Translations under genes and position numbers: made by a program
Shown: one piece after another, positions 7,819-18,334 of the stretch
Layout: each line of letters begins with the position of its first letter
Position numbering within the stretch: position 1 is the first letter of the stretch
Source of the DNA: Streptomyces olivaceus
GTDB lineage: Bacteria > Actinomycetota > Actinomycetes > Streptomycetales > Streptomycetaceae
Direction of reading: 5' to 3'
NCBI RefSeq assembly: GCF_000721235.1
Contig: NZ_JOFH01000018.1
Location: 1-64,000 of the forward strand
Length of the DNA stretch: 64,000 nucleotides
Notes under the pieces: generated by a model
The model's input: the letters and a program-made list of their open reading frames with translations, nothing else
The model's database searches: none
Told to the model about the DNA's origin: nothing

Positions 7819-9173
7819 GCGCGGCCTCCGACCTCGCCGAAGCCCTCCTGCTCGGTGTGCGTCCGCGGGGCCTGGGACTCCTCCAGGTCGTGCTGGTGCT
7901 CCAGCGCGTCGAGGCGGTCGGCCTCCAGCAGTTCCTGCACGGAGTTCATCAGCGTCTCCATGTCGACGACGCCCTCGTACGCGCCGCGCCGCCCGGTGAC
8001 CGCGACCCGCCCCGCGTTGTCGGTCAGCACCGCCTCCAGCGCGTCCCGCAGCGTCGCGTCCCGGGTCACCGTGTCGTGGACGAGCGTGCCCGCCCGGGCC
8101 AGCGAGCCCCTGGCCCGCATCAGGTCGCCGCGCCGCAGCCACTTGTAGGGCCGGCCGCGCCGGTCGAGGAGCAGGATCTCGTTGGTGCCCGATTCCCGCA
8201 GCCGGTCGAAGATGTGCTGGAGCGGGTCCTCCACGGTCACCGTCGGGTAGTCGGTGATCGCCACGTCCCGGACCCGCGTCAGGTTGAGCCGCTTCAGCGC
8301 CGCGCCCGCGCCCACGAAGCCGGAGACGAAGTCGTCCGCCGGGTTGGTGAGGATGGCCTCGGGGGTGTCGAACTGCGCGATGTGGGAGCGCTCGCGCAGG
8401 ACGGCGATCCGGTCGCCCAGCTTGATCGCCTCGTCGAAGTCGTGGGTGACGAAGACGATCGTCTTGTGCAGCTCGTGCTGGAGGCGGATCAGCTCGTCCT
8501 GGAGGTGGTCGCGTGTGATCGGGTCGACCGCGCCGAACGGCTCGTCCATCAGCAGCACGGGCGGATCGGCGGCCAGGGCCCGCGCCACGCCCACCCGCTG
8601 CTGCTGGCCGCCGGAGAGCTGGCGCGGATAGCGGCCGTGGAACTCCCCGGCGTCGAGTCCGACGAGGTCCAGCATCTCCTCCACCCGCGAGCGGATGCGG
8701 GCCTTTGACCAGCCGATCATCTTCGGTACGAGGGCGATGTTCTGGGCGACGGTCATGTGCGGGAAGAGGCCGGAGGACTGGATCGCGTAGCCGACCTGGC
8801 GGCGCAGCTTCACCGGGTCGATGTCGGTGACGTCCTCGCCGTTGATGCGGATGCGGCCGCCGCTCGGCTCGATCAGCCGGTTGATCATCTTGAGGGTGGT
8901 GGACTTCCCGCAGCCCGAGGGGCCGACGAAGATGACCGTCTCGCCCGCCTTGATCTCCATCGACACGTTCTCGACGGCGGGCTGCGGGGTGCCCGGGTAG
9001 AGCTTGGTGAGGGACTCCAGCTCGATCGTGGCTCCGGTGGTCCCGGTGGTCCCGGTGGTCCCGGTGGTCCCGGTGGTCCCGGTGGGCCCGGTGGTCCCCC
9101 TTGCTTCGGTGGCCCCCCTCGCTTCGGTGGCCCCGGTGGCCCCGGCAGTGCTGTCGTGACCGGCTTCAGGCAC
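7815..9173 (-). CDS. Quaternary-amine ABC transporter ATPase with CBS domains and an N-terminal Gly-Thr repeat
   Basis: 452 residues. Walker A is GPSGCGKST (about 83-91), the ABC signature LSGGQQQRV, Walker B VLLMDEPFGAVD, and the switch His lies in VTHDFDEA. The C-terminal part (about 300-410) has two CBS-like motifs typical of OpuAA/ProV-type ATPases, where they gate transport by ionic strength. The first 47 residues are a low-complexity GTT repeat encoded by a perfect 9-bp DNA repeat, which is not part of the fold. The GTG at 9173 has AGGGGG upstream and overlaps the preceding permease gene by 8 bp. It energises import of an osmoprotectant or related amine. Confidence 0.9.
   Translation of the reverse strand: MPEAGHDSTAGATGATEARGATEARGTTGPTGTTGTTGTTGTTGTTGATIELESLTKLYPGTPQPAVENVSMEIKAGETVIFVGPSGCGKSTTLKMINRLIEPSGGRIRINGEDVTDIDPVKLRRQVGYAIQSSGLFPHMTVAQNIALVPKMIGWSKARIRSRVEEMLDLVGLDAGEFHGRYPRQLSGGQQQRVGVARALAADPPVLLMDEPFGAVDPITRDHLQDELIRLQHELHKTIVFVTHDFDEAIKLGDRIAVLRERSHIAQFDTPEAILTNPADDFVSGFVGAGAALKRLNLTRVRDVAITDYPTVTVEDPLQHIFDRLRESGTNEILLLDRRGRPYKWLRRGDLMRARGSLARAGTLVHDTVTRDATLRDALEAVLTDNAGRVAVTGRRGAYEGVVDMETLMNSVQELLEADRLDALEHQHDLEESQAPRTHTEQEGFGEVGGRA
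9036..9098 (-). repeat. 9-bp tandem repeat inside the ATPase gene
   Basis: Seven consecutive 9-bp units, GGTGGTCCC on the plus strand, six identical and one GGTGGGCCC. They encode Gly-Thr-Thr repeats near the N-terminus of the ABC ATPase, and decayed copies continue to about 9148. Since 9 is a multiple of 3, copy-number change would keep the frame. Confidence 0.9.
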
Positions 9174-9813
9174 GGATCCCCCTAGGAATGGTCAGCCGCC
9201 CGAGCAGCACGTACGCCGCGTCGAACAGCAGGGCCAGGACGATGATGCCGAGCGTGCCCGCGAGCACCTGGTTGAGCGCGTTCTTGCTGCCCAGCGAGGC
9301 GATCCCGCGGAAGATCTCGTTGCCGAGGCCCGGCCCGGAGGCGTAGGCGGCGATGGCCGCGATGCCCATCAGCATCTGCGTCGAGACCCGGATGCCGGTC
9401 AGGATCGGCGGCCAGGCCAGCGGCAGCTCCACCCGCAGCAGCCGCGCCGGACGCGACATGCCGATGCCCTTGGCGGCGTCCACCAGCGCCGGGTCGACCC
9501 CGCGCAGGCCGACGATGGCGTTGCGCACGATCGGCAGCAGCCCGTACAGGGTCAGCGCGGTCACCGTCGGCGGTACGCCCAGGCCCACGATCGGGATGAG
9601 CAGACCGATCATGGCCAGCGCCGGGATGGTGAGGATGGTCGACGTCGACAGCGTCGCCAGGTTGCCCGCCCACTCGCTGCGGTAGGTGACGACGCCGATC
9701 AGCACGCCGAGCAGCGTCGCGACGACCATGCACTGGAAGACGGCGCTGGCGTGCTGGAAGGCGTCGGCGAGCAGCTGCTGGTGGCGGCTGCCCAGGAAGT
9801 CCCAGAAGTTCAC
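9166..9813 (-). CDS. Quaternary-amine ABC transporter permease
   Basis: 215 residues, about five to six membrane helices, the first gene of the importer operon. The EAA-like cytoplasmic loop is DAAKGIGMSRPARLLRVELP, matching OpuBB/ProW permeases. The GTG at 9813 follows GGAGGTGAGCGGAC, a good ribosome binding site. Its end overlaps the ATPase start by 8 bp. With the permease at 6952-7818 it forms the membrane channel for the ATPase and the binding lipoprotein. The length is normal for this permease class (about 210-220 aa). Confidence 0.9.
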   Translation of the reverse strand: MNFWDFLGSRHQQLLADAFQHASAVFQCMVVATLLGVLIGVVTYRSEWAGNLATLSTSTILTIPALAMIGLLIPIVGLGVPPTVTALTLYGLLPIVRNAIVGLRGVDPALVDAAKGIGMSRPARLLRVELPLAWPPILTGIRVSTQMLMGIAAIAAYASGPGLGNEIFRGIASLGSKNALNQVLAGTLGIIVLALLFDAAYVLLGRLTIPRGIRA

Positions 9814-9842
9814 GTCCGCTCACCTCCGGGATCGGTCCGGTC

Positions 9843-11605
<1,763 letters not shown>

Positions 11606-11619
11606 GCCCGCGCCGCAGG

Positions 11620-13068
11620 CTATGTGGGCGGGCCCTCCACCGGGGGCTCGCCCAGCTCCGTCAGGGCCCGCTTCGCCTCCGGCACCCGCAGCGGTGAGAA
11701 GTACGGGTTGATCGTCAGCGCCTCCCGCAGATGCCGCCGCGCGGGCCCGTACCGATCGAGGCTCCGCTCGATCATGCCCCGGTGGAAGACGTGCAGCGCG
11801 CTGCGCACTCCGCCGCCCTTGTCGCCGTCGGTCGCGATCGCCGCGAACTCCAGCGCCTCCTCGTCCGCGCCGGTGCGGTGCAGCGCCCAGCCCAGGGCGT
11901 CGGCGACCGCGGTCCCGGGCTGCCGCCCCCACTCCGCGCGCAGCACGCGCACCGCCTCGGCCGGGTCCCCGTGGTCCGCCTCCAGGCGCCCCAGCAGCAG
12001 TTGCCCGTCGGCCCCGGCAGCCTCGGCACCGCGCACCCGGTCCCGCAGCAGGTCGTACTCGACCCGCGCCGCCTGCCCGAGGCCCAGCGACTCGTACAGC
12101 TCGCCCAGTTCGAGCGGGTACTCGGGTCCCGGCCGCTTGGCCGACGCCGCCTGGTACGCCGACAGCGCGTCCGTCGTGCGGCCCAGTGCCGCCAGCGCCC
12201 GGCCCTGCCCGGCCTGCGCGGCCCGCTGGTCGGGGTCGGTGCGCAGCGCCTCCTGGAAGAACCGCAGCGCCTCCTCCCGGTCCCCCCGCTCGAACGCCAG
12301 CCGCCCGGCCTGTTCCAGGTACGCCGCCCGCTCGGCCGGCGCCTCCGCCCCCGCCGCCGCGTCCGAGATCCGGGCCGCCGCGTCCTCCCGCCAGCCCCGG
12401 TCGCGGTAGACGGCCGCGGCCAGCGCGCCCGTGGCCGGCGTGCCGGGGTGCAGCTCAAGCACCTTGTCCAGGGCCCGGCCCACCGCCTCCTGGTCGCCGA
12501 GCCCGGTGTACGCGTCGACCAGCACCGCGTGCGCCGTCCACCGCTTCGGCGCCGTCTTCACCGCGCTCTCGCCCCACTTCTTCGCCGCCGGGAAGTCCCG
12601 GCGCGCCACCGCCAGCGCCGCGAGCCCCTCCAGGGCCTGCGGATTGCGCTTCGCGCCGGTTTTCAACGAGGTCCGCAGCGCCTTCTCGGCCTTCGGCCAG
12701 TTGGCGGCGTCGGCCGTCCGGCTGCCCTGCTCGACGTAGGCCGCGCCGAGGACCGCCCACGACGCGCCGTCCAGCGGATGCGCCCGCAGGTGCGAGACCC
12801 GGTCGCCGATCAGCGCGGCCAGGTCCGGCAGCGCGGCGGGCACGCCCGTGGTGACCGCGCCGCGCGCCACCGCCGCGGGCCCCGGCGCGGGCGGGGGAGC
12901 GTCGCCCCCGTCCCAGGGCAGCAGCACCAGGACTCCGCCGAGTACGGCGCACCCGGCGACTGCACCGATCAGCACCCGGCGCCCGCGCCGCGACCGCCGC
13001 CGCCCGGGTTCCGGCAGCCGTCCCCGTTCCCGCTCGGTCTGCCTCTCCATGACCACCATGGCGCTCAC
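11620..13068 (-). CDS. Tetratricopeptide-repeat protein with an N-terminal membrane anchor
   Basis: 482 residues. A basic N-terminus is followed by a single transmembrane helix (about 33-50: VLIGAVAGCAVLGGVLVLLP) and a Pro/Ala linker. From about 85 on there are helical TPR-like repeats, for example PQALEGLAALAVARRDFPAA, RALDKVLELHPGTPATGALA and EEALRFFQEALRTDPDQRAA. The protein therefore likely presents a TPR scaffold on the outer face of the membrane. No catalytic motif is seen. The GTG at 13068 is used, but ATG codons at 13059 and 13050 are plausible. It is convergent with hpd (14 bp apart) and divergent from the flavoenzyme gene. Partners are unknown. Confidence 0.75.
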   Translation of the reverse strand: MSAMVVMERQTERERGRLPEPGRRRSRRGRRVLIGAVAGCAVLGGVLVLLPWDGGDAPPPAPGPAAVARGAVTTGVPAALPDLAALIGDRVSHLRAHPLDGASWAVLGAAYVEQGSRTADAANWPKAEKALRTSLKTGAKRNPQALEGLAALAVARRDFPAAKKWGESAVKTAPKRWTAHAVLVDAYTGLGDQEAVGRALDKVLELHPGTPATGALAAAVYRDRGWREDAAARISDAAAGAEAPAERAAYLEQAGRLAFERGDREEALRFFQEALRTDPDQRAAQAGQGRALAALGRTTDALSAYQAASAKRPGPEYPLELGELYESLGLGQAARVEYDLLRDRVRGAEAAGADGQLLLGRLEADHGDPAEAVRVLRAEWGRQPGTAVADALGWALHRTGADEEALEFAAIATDGDKGGGVRSALHVFHRGMIERSLDRYGPARRHLREALTINPYFSPLRVPEAKRALTELGEPPVEGPPT

Positions 13069-13157
13069 TGTGCGTCAATACGATGAGAGCACCGGGCAGG
13101 CAGCGGGTGCCGTCGACGGGGTTCACACCGATGGCCCTCGGATGCCAACCTGTGATC

Positions 13158-14606
13158 ATGAGCCGTATCGAAGCGCCTCGCGACGAGGACGACGCAGCCC
13201 GCGGGTCCGGCGCGGCCGCGGCGGTCAGCAGCACCCTCGTCAGTACTCTCGTCGACCGGCTGCTCGCCGGACTGCCCGCCGAGTCCGTTCTCACCGACCC
13301 GGACGTCACGGCCTCCTACGCCAACGACATGGCGAGCTTCTGCCCGGCCGGCGCGCCCGCGGTCGTCGTCCTGCCGCGCACGGTGGAGGACGTCCAGCAC
13401 GTCATGCGCACCGCCACCGGACTGCGCGTCCCGGTCGTCCCCCAGGGCGCCCGCACCGGCCTGTCCGGCGCGGCCAACGCCACCGACGGCTGCGTGGTCC
13501 TCTCCCTGACGAAGATGGACCGCATCCTGGAGATCAACCCGGTCGACCGGGTCGCCGTCGTCGAACCGGGCGTCGTCAACGCCGCGCTCTCCCGCGCGGT
13601 GAACGAGCACGGCCTCTACTACCCGCCGGACCCCTCCAGCTGGGAGATGTGCACCATCGGCGGCAACATCGGCACCGCCTCCGGCGGCCTGTGCTGCGTC
13701 AAGTACGGGGTGACGGCCGAGTACGTCCTCGGCCTGGACGTCGTCCTCGCCGACGGCCGCCTGATGTCCACCGGCCGCCGCACCGCCAAGGGCGTCGCCG
13801 GGTACGACCTGACCCGCCTCTTCGTCGGCTCCGAGGGGTCCCTCGGCATCGTCGTACGGGCCGTCCTCGGGCTGCGCCCCAAGCCGCCCGAGCAGCTGGT
13901 GCTGGCCGCCGAGTTCGCCTCCGCGGCCGCCGCGTGCGACGCGGTCTGCCGGATCACGGAGGGCGGGCACGTGCCGTCCCTCCTCGAACTGATGGACCGT
14001 ACGACGGTCAAGGCGGTCAACGACTTCGCCCGGATGGGGCTGCCGGAGAGCACCGAGGCCCTCCTGCTCGCCGCCTTCGACACCACCGACCCGGCCGCCG
14101 ACCTCGCCGCCGTCGGCGCGCTGTGCGAGGCCGCCGGTGCCACGCAGGTGGTCCCCGCCGAGGACGCGGCCGAGTCGGAGCTGCTCCTCCAGGCGCGGCG
14201 CCTGTCCCTCACGGCGCTGGAGGCGGTCAAGGGCACCACGATGATCGACGACGTGTGCGTGCCGCGCTCCCGGCTCGGGGACATGCTGGCGGGCATCGAG
14301 CGCGTCGCCGCGAAGTACGACCTCACCATCGGGGTCTGCGCCCACGCGGGCGACGGCAACACCCACCCCACGGTGTGCTTCGACGCGCAGGACCCCGACG
14401 AGTCCCGGCGGGCCCGCGAGTCCTTCGACGAGATCATGGCGCTCGGCCTGGAACTCGGCGGCACCATCACCGGTGAGCACGGCGTGGGCGTGCTGAAGAA
14501 GGAGTGGCTGGCGCGGGAACTGGGGCCGGTGGGCCTGGAGATGCAGCGGGCCGTCAAACAGGTCTTCGACCCGCTGGGCATCCTCAATCCCGGCAAGCTG
14601 TTCTGA
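13158..14606 (+). CDS. FAD-linked oxidase, glycolate oxidase GlcD-like
   Basis: 482 residues from the ATG at 13158. The N-terminal FAD-binding (PCMH-type) domain includes VVPQGARTGLSGAANA, the pyrophosphate-binding loop, and MCTIGGNIGTASGG. The C-terminal cap domain contains CAHAGDGNTHP and GGTITGEHGVGVLKKEW, diagnostic of the GlcD / D-lactate dehydrogenase family, where the histidines take part in 2-hydroxyacid oxidation. It probably oxidises glycolate, D-lactate or a similar 2-hydroxyacid. GlcE and GlcF subunits are not adjacent, so it may act as a stand-alone D-2-hydroxyacid dehydrogenase. No clear Shine-Dalgarno is seen. Confidence 0.88.
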   Translation: MSRIEAPRDEDDAARGSGAAAAVSSTLVSTLVDRLLAGLPAESVLTDPDVTASYANDMASFCPAGAPAVVVLPRTVEDVQHVMRTATGLRVPVVPQGARTGLSGAANATDGCVVLSLTKMDRILEINPVDRVAVVEPGVVNAALSRAVNEHGLYYPPDPSSWEMCTIGGNIGTASGGLCCVKYGVTAEYVLGLDVVLADGRLMSTGRRTAKGVAGYDLTRLFVGSEGSLGIVVRAVLGLRPKPPEQLVLAAEFASAAAACDAVCRITEGGHVPSLLELMDRTTVKAVNDFARMGLPESTEALLLAAFDTTDPAADLAAVGALCEAAGATQVVPAEDAAESELLLQARRLSLTALEAVKGTTMIDDVCVPRSRLGDMLAGIERVAAKYDLTIGVCAHAGDGNTHPTVCFDAQDPDESRRARESFDEIMALGLELGGTITGEHGVGVLKKEWLARELGPVGLEMQRAVKQVFDPLGILNPGKLF

Positions 14607-14614
14607 TCCGGTAA

Positions 14615-14652
14615 GCCGAGCTGCCCGTCGCTCACCGGGCGAGCAGCTCGGC
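14615..14652. terminator. Bidirectional hairpin between the FAD oxidase and ssgG
   Basis: GCCGAGCTGC (14615-14624) pairs perfectly with GCAGCTCGGC (14643-14652), with additional internal CCG/CGG pairing. It begins 9 bp after the flavoenzyme stop and overlaps the last codons of the convergent ssgG gene. There is no U tract, as usual for Streptomyces terminators. Confidence 0.6.
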
Positions 14653-15045
14653 CAGCCCGTCGTCGAGGCCGAGCCGGCCGCCCTCGCTCCCCGGCGGCAC
14701 CGCCCGCAGGGTCCGCTCCAGCCAGGCCGACACCTGCGGGGTGGGGGCCTCGAGCAGGGCGTCGCCGTCGGGGCTGCTCAGCGCCATCAGGACCACGCTG
14801 CGGCCCTCCGTCTTCGACGGCCACACCCGTACGTCACCGTGCCCGGACGGCCGGAAGACGCCCTCCACCAGCAGGTCGCGGGCGAAGGTCCAGTGCACCG
14901 GCTGCCCGGAGTCGATGTGGAAGGTGATGTGGACGGCATAGGGGTCGTCGCTGTGGTAGCCGAGCAGGGCGGGCACCGGGATGCTGGTCTCGGGGGACAG
15001 GACGAGCCTCAGTTCCAGCTCGCGTTCCACGACGGTCGGGTGCAT
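14632..15045 (-). CDS. ssgG: SsgA-like sporulation/cell division protein, SsgG type
   Basis: 137 residues from the ATG at 15045 (GAGAGAGG about 10 nt upstream). The protein opens with MHPTVVERELELRLVLS and contains the SALP-family segments YHSDDPYAVHITFH, WTFARDLLVEG and GDVRVWPS. SsgA-like proteins are specific to sporulating actinomycetes and act in septum placement and peptidoglycan remodelling; by published work SsgG helps position septa in aerial hyphae. Assignment to SsgG rather than another SALP rests on the neighbourhood (a GlcD-like gene on one side, an M6 protease cluster on the other) recalled from S. coelicolor. It is monocistronic, with a 256-bp upstream region shared divergently with an RDD gene. 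Confidence 0.82.
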   Translation of the reverse strand: MHPTVVERELELRLVLSPETSIPVPALLGYHSDDPYAVHITFHIDSGQPVHWTFARDLLVEGVFRPSGHGDVRVWPSKTEGRSVVLMALSSPDGDALLEAPTPQVSAWLERTLRAVPPGSEGGRLGLDDGLAELLAR

Positions 15046-15301
15046 GGCGGGGTTTCCTCTCTCGTACGGATCCGCACGGGCCGCCCGTAACGGGCCCGCA
15101 CGAGTGAGAGCGGCCGGAGCCGCGAGCGTTACGCGGGTTCGCGAAACTTTTTTCCCACCACCTCTGTCCCAGGCGTGAAGGTCCATGCACGAGGTTGCCC
15201 GGAAAGGGTCGGGTCCTGCGGGACCGGCGGTGCGCATTGCGCCCGTCTGATAGATGTTGAGCCCCCCTTATCAACCCCCGAGCAGATACGGGACGACGGA
15301 C

Positions 15302-16855
15302 ATGAGTGCCCCAACCCCGGCCCCCGGCGACGACAGGCCCCGCGAAGGGTTTTACCCGGACCCGTCCATTCCTGGATATGTCCGGTACTGGAACGGCGCC
15401 TCCTGGGTGTCGGGCACCAGCAGGCCCGCGCCCAAGGACGGCGAGTCGCTCGCGCCGCCGCCCGGCGCGCCGGGCCTGGTCGAGGAGACCGGCCCGCACT
15501 TCTTCGACGAGGACCCGGTCGACGGGGCGCCGCCCGCGTCGGCGGCCCAGCACGGCAGCCGCCCGGAGCCCGCGACGGCCTGGGGCGCCGACCGGCCCGG
15601 CCGCGCCGAGGCTCCGGAGCAGCGCGTCGCCTGGCCGGGCCCGGCGCAGCACACGGACCCGAGGATTCCGCACGCCCGGCCGACGGGACCGGCCGAGGCG
15701 GGCGACCCTCGCGCGGGCGGGGCGTCCGGGGCGGGTACGGGTTCGGGCGCGGCTTCTGCCGGTTCCGCCGGAGCCGGAGCAGGAGCGGGCGGCCGTGCGG
15801 GTGGCGGTGCGGGGCCGGGCGCTTCCGCCGGTGCCGCGCGGGCGGAAGCGCCGGGGGGCGCGGCGCCCGACGAGGCCGGTGCCGAAGGGCAGGCCGGCAA
15901 CACCTTCGTCTTCCGCCGGCCCGTGGGGGAGCCTCCGCGGGGCGCCGGCGCCTCCGCACCGCCGGCCGACGACGAGGGCACCATGACCTTCCGCGCGGTC
16001 ACCCCGCGCACCGGCGGGCAGCCCGGCGGCGCCGGGTCCCGGGGCGGTCCGGGATCCGGCCCCGGCTTCGGCGCCGGGAAGGCGGCCGCCGCCCGGGCCG
16101 CAGCCGCGCCGCCGCCCGCGGCCTCCTCCGCCCCCGGCGCCCCCGCGTCACCCGCGGCCCCCGCCCCTGCGCAGCAGTCCGGCGTTCCGACCGCCCCGCC
16201 CGTGCCCCAGCAGGGGGCCGCGCCGCTCGCGGCCGGTCCCGGTGGCGGGCAGTCCTCCTGGGCGCAGCAGGTGCACCGGCTGGCCGGGGCGGGCGCGGCC
16301 GAGCAGCAGCCCGTCGCGCCCTGGAAGCCGCCGGTCGAAGACGTGTTCCAGGCCGCCGCCCGGCGCCAGGCGGAGGCCCGTCCCGCCGGGCTCGGCAAGC
16401 GGCTGGCGGCGCGGCTGATCGACACCGTCGTCCTCGCCGGCGTCACCGCCGCGGCCGCCGTGCCGCTCGGCACCAAGGCCCTCGACCACGTCAACGACAA
16501 GATCGACGAGGCGAAGCTCTCCGGCGAGACGGTCACGGTCTGGCTCCTCGACGGCACGACCTCGGTGTACCTCGGCATCGTCCTCGCCGTCCTGCTGCTC
16601 TTCGGCGTCGTCTACGAGGCGCTGCCCACCGCCAAGTGGGGCCGGACCCTGGGCAAGCGGCTGCTCGGTCTGGAGGTCCGGGACATCGAGGCCCACGACG
16701 CCCCGGCCTTCGCCGCTGCGCTGCGCCGGTGGCTGGTCTACAGCGTTCCCGGCCTGCTGGTCGTCGGCGTGGTCGGTGTCGTGTGGTGCGTGTTCGACCG
16801 GCCGTGGCGCCAGTGCTGGCACGACAAGGCGGCCGGCACGTTCGTCGCGGGCTAG
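15302..16855 (+). CDS. RDD-family membrane protein with a DUF2510-like N-terminus
   Basis: 517 residues from the ATG at 15302 (an upstream in-frame ATG at 15254 would add 16 residues). The N-terminus has the aromatic motif GFYPDPSIPGYVRYWNGASW of DUF2510, a small domain common on actinobacterial membrane proteins. About 60-350 is a very long Ala/Gly/Pro-rich disordered region. The C-terminal RDD domain begins GLGKRLAARLIDTVVLAGVT and has three membrane helices plus WGRTLGKRLLGLEV. RDD proteins have been linked to ion or small-molecule transport, but their function is poorly known. A second RDD gene follows about 100 bp downstream in the same direction. Confidence 0.82.
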   Translation: MSAPTPAPGDDRPREGFYPDPSIPGYVRYWNGASWVSGTSRPAPKDGESLAPPPGAPGLVEETGPHFFDEDPVDGAPPASAAQHGSRPEPATAWGADRPGRAEAPEQRVAWPGPAQHTDPRIPHARPTGPAEAGDPRAGGASGAGTGSGAASAGSAGAGAGAGGRAGGGAGPGASAGAARAEAPGGAAPDEAGAEGQAGNTFVFRRPVGEPPRGAGASAPPADDEGTMTFRAVTPRTGGQPGGAGSRGGPGSGPGFGAGKAAAARAAAAPPPAASSAPGAPASPAAPAPAQQSGVPTAPPVPQQGAAPLAAGPGGGQSSWAQQVHRLAGAGAAEQQPVAPWKPPVEDVFQAAARRQAEARPAGLGKRLAARLIDTVVLAGVTAAAAVPLGTKALDHVNDKIDEAKLSGETVTVWLLDGTTSVYLGIVLAVLLLFGVVYEALPTAKWGRTLGKRLLGLEVRDIEAHDAPAFAAALRRWLVYSVPGLLVVGVVGVVWCVFDRPWRQCWHDKAAGTFVAG

Positions 16856-16954
16856 CTGGGCGGGGCGGGGGAAGGGGAGCCGTACCGGAGTGCGGCTACT
16901 CCGGACGGCCGCTCGCCGGATGCGGGTGGGCGGAGTCCGGGGTCGACTCGGGAC

Positions 16955-17653
16955 ATGAGCAGCGAACCGCCCCCCGGTGCCGGCGGGCAGCAGCCGCCGG
17001 ACGACGACCCGCTGAGGAAGAACCCCTACGACGACCCGTCCCCGCCCCCCGGCGGAGGAGGGTCCCCCGGTGCAGGAGGGCCCCACGGCGGTGCCCCGCC
17101 CCCCGGCGGCGGAGGTCCCTACGGTGCCCCGCCCCCCGGCGGCTCGGGCCCGTACGGGGGTGACCCCTACGGCGGCGGCTCGTATCCCACCGATCCGCTG
17201 GCCGGGATGCCCCCGCTCGCCGACAGCGGCCGGCGCACGCTCGCGAGGATCATCGACATGATCCTCGTAGGCATCGTGGTCTGGCTGCTCAGCTGGGCGT
17301 TCAACGTCCAGGAGTACCAGGTGAACGGCGACGACATCTCCGTCGGCAAGTCCTTCGGGCAGTCCGTGATCGCCGCCCTGCTCTACATCGGCTACGACAC
17401 CTACATGACCACGAGGACGGGCCAGACCCTCGGCAAGAAGTGGCTCGGGATGCGTGTGGCAAACCTGGACAACGGGGCGACGCCCTCGGTGCAGACGTCG
17501 CTCATCAGGGCCCTGGTGCTGTGGATCCCGTTCGCGTTCTGCTGCGCCTGCGTGTGGACGATCATCGCGGGCGGCTGGAGCTTCTTCGACCGGCCCTACA
17601 AGCAGGGCCTGCACGACAAGGCGGCCAAGACGGTCGTCGTCAACACCCGCTGA
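16955..17653 (+). CDS. RDD-family membrane protein with a Gly/Pro-rich N-terminus
   Basis: 232 residues. The first 85 residues are Gly/Pro/Tyr-rich (PPPGGGG-type repeats); the rest is an RDD domain with three predicted helices and the signature RRTLARIIDMILVGIVVWLL near residue 90, followed by GQTLGKKWLGMRV. The cysteine-rich third helix (AFCCACVWTII) is unusual. It lies 99 bp downstream of another RDD gene and probably derives from the same ancestral duplication. The function is unknown; a membrane role is certain from hydrophobicity. Confidence 0.82.
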   Translation: MSSEPPPGAGGQQPPDDDPLRKNPYDDPSPPPGGGGSPGAGGPHGGAPPPGGGGPYGAPPPGGSGPYGGDPYGGGSYPTDPLAGMPPLADSGRRTLARIIDMILVGIVVWLLSWAFNVQEYQVNGDDISVGKSFGQSVIAALLYIGYDTYMTTRTGQTLGKKWLGMRVANLDNGATPSVQTSLIRALVLWIPFAFCCACVWTIIAGGWSFFDRPYKQGLHDKAAKTVVVNTR

Positions 17654-17675
17654 CGACGACCGACGGTGGCGGGCC

Positions 17676-17703
17676 GGTCCGGGAACCGCGCGGCCCCCGG
17701 ACC
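17676..17703. terminator. Inverted repeat between convergent genes
   Basis: GGTCCGGG (17676-17683) and CCCGGACC (17696-17703) form an 8-bp stem around a GC-rich 12-nt loop, between the RDD gene stop (17653) and the convergent membrane-protein stop (17714). It is a plausible shared terminator. Confidence 0.5.
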
Positions 17704-17713
17704 TGGCCGGGGT

Positions 17714-18004
17714 CTACGCCGCCCGGCCGCGGGCCGTCTCGCCCGCTCCCGCGGCGACCCGGGAAGCCTGCACCGGCTCCCGGTCCGCGGCGGGCCGGTG
17801 GGACGGCACGGCGGTCAGCGTCCGCCTTCCGGGCTGTGGGACGGTCATGGCGACCAGCAGCCCGAGGGCGAGCGCCGCGACGGCGACGAGGGCGATTCCG
17901 GGACCCGAACTCGTCTGTGACAGCAGCAACATGGCGAGTGTCGAGAAGATCACGGTGCACGAACCGTAGGCGAACTGTGCGGCAGTCGGACGGGGCATGT
18001 CCAT
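17714..18004 (-). CDS. Small membrane protein, unknown function
   Basis: 96 residues from the ATG at 18004, with GAGGA 4 nt upstream. Longer in-frame starts exist (18082) but lack a ribosome binding site. Two hydrophobic helices are visible (about 8-28, VIFSTLAMLLL; and about 32-52, IALVAVAALALGLLVAM) followed by a polar tail rich in Arg, Ala and Pro. I recognise no domain. It is divergent from the M6 metalloprotease gene and shares its long upstream region, so the two may be co-regulated. Confidence 0.6.
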   Translation of the reverse strand: MDMPRPTAAQFAYGSCTVIFSTLAMLLLSQTSSGPGIALVAVAALALGLLVAMTVPQPGRRTLTAVPSHRPAADREPVQASRVAAGAGETARGRAA

Positions 18005-18111
18005 CGTGTCCTCGGAAGACAAATCTTGGGGGTAGACGGGCTGTCGGCCTGGCTTTCCGCCGGCTTCCGGGCGTTCCGCCAAGCGACTCTAACCCGCTGT
18101 GTGCCCGAGTG

Positions 18112-18122
18112 GAACCAGTAGT
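18112..18122 (+). repeat. Direct repeat copy 1, GAACCAGTAGT
   Basis: An 11-bp sequence that recurs exactly at 18303-18313, 191 bp downstream. Both copies lie in the 410-bp region between the small membrane protein gene and the M6 protease gene (18005-18414), which otherwise holds no gene. Confidence 0.5.
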
Positions 18123-18308
18123 AAGCACCACCTAACCGACATGGCCGATGCACGGGGGGCGCACGGATTCATGGCGTCCGGCCGGTGGACGGTACCGCGC
18201 GCCGTCGGCCCGCCCGGAGGCCGTGGTCCGGTGTCCGCAAATCGGACGGGGGCTCCGCATAGTGCAATTGTTCTGCTCAAGTCAAGGTCTGTCTTTTCCG
18301 GTGAACCA

Positions 18309-18334
18309 GTAGTCAAATGTCGTCACTTGACTAC
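18309..18334. promoter_or_regulatory. Inverted-repeat operator candidate upstream of the M6 protease gene
   Basis: GTAGTCAA (18309-18316) and TTGACTAC (18327-18334) form a perfect 8-bp inverted repeat separated by 10 bp, about 80 bp upstream of the protease start. The right arm includes TTGACT, which resembles a -35 box, but no good -10 follows at the expected distance. It looks like a dimeric regulator site. Confidence 0.5.

Noticed and set aside
15046..15237. Extended N-terminus of the SsgG protein
   Set aside because: The ATG at 15045 has a ribosome binding site and gives the normal SALP length; the upstream residues do not resemble the family.
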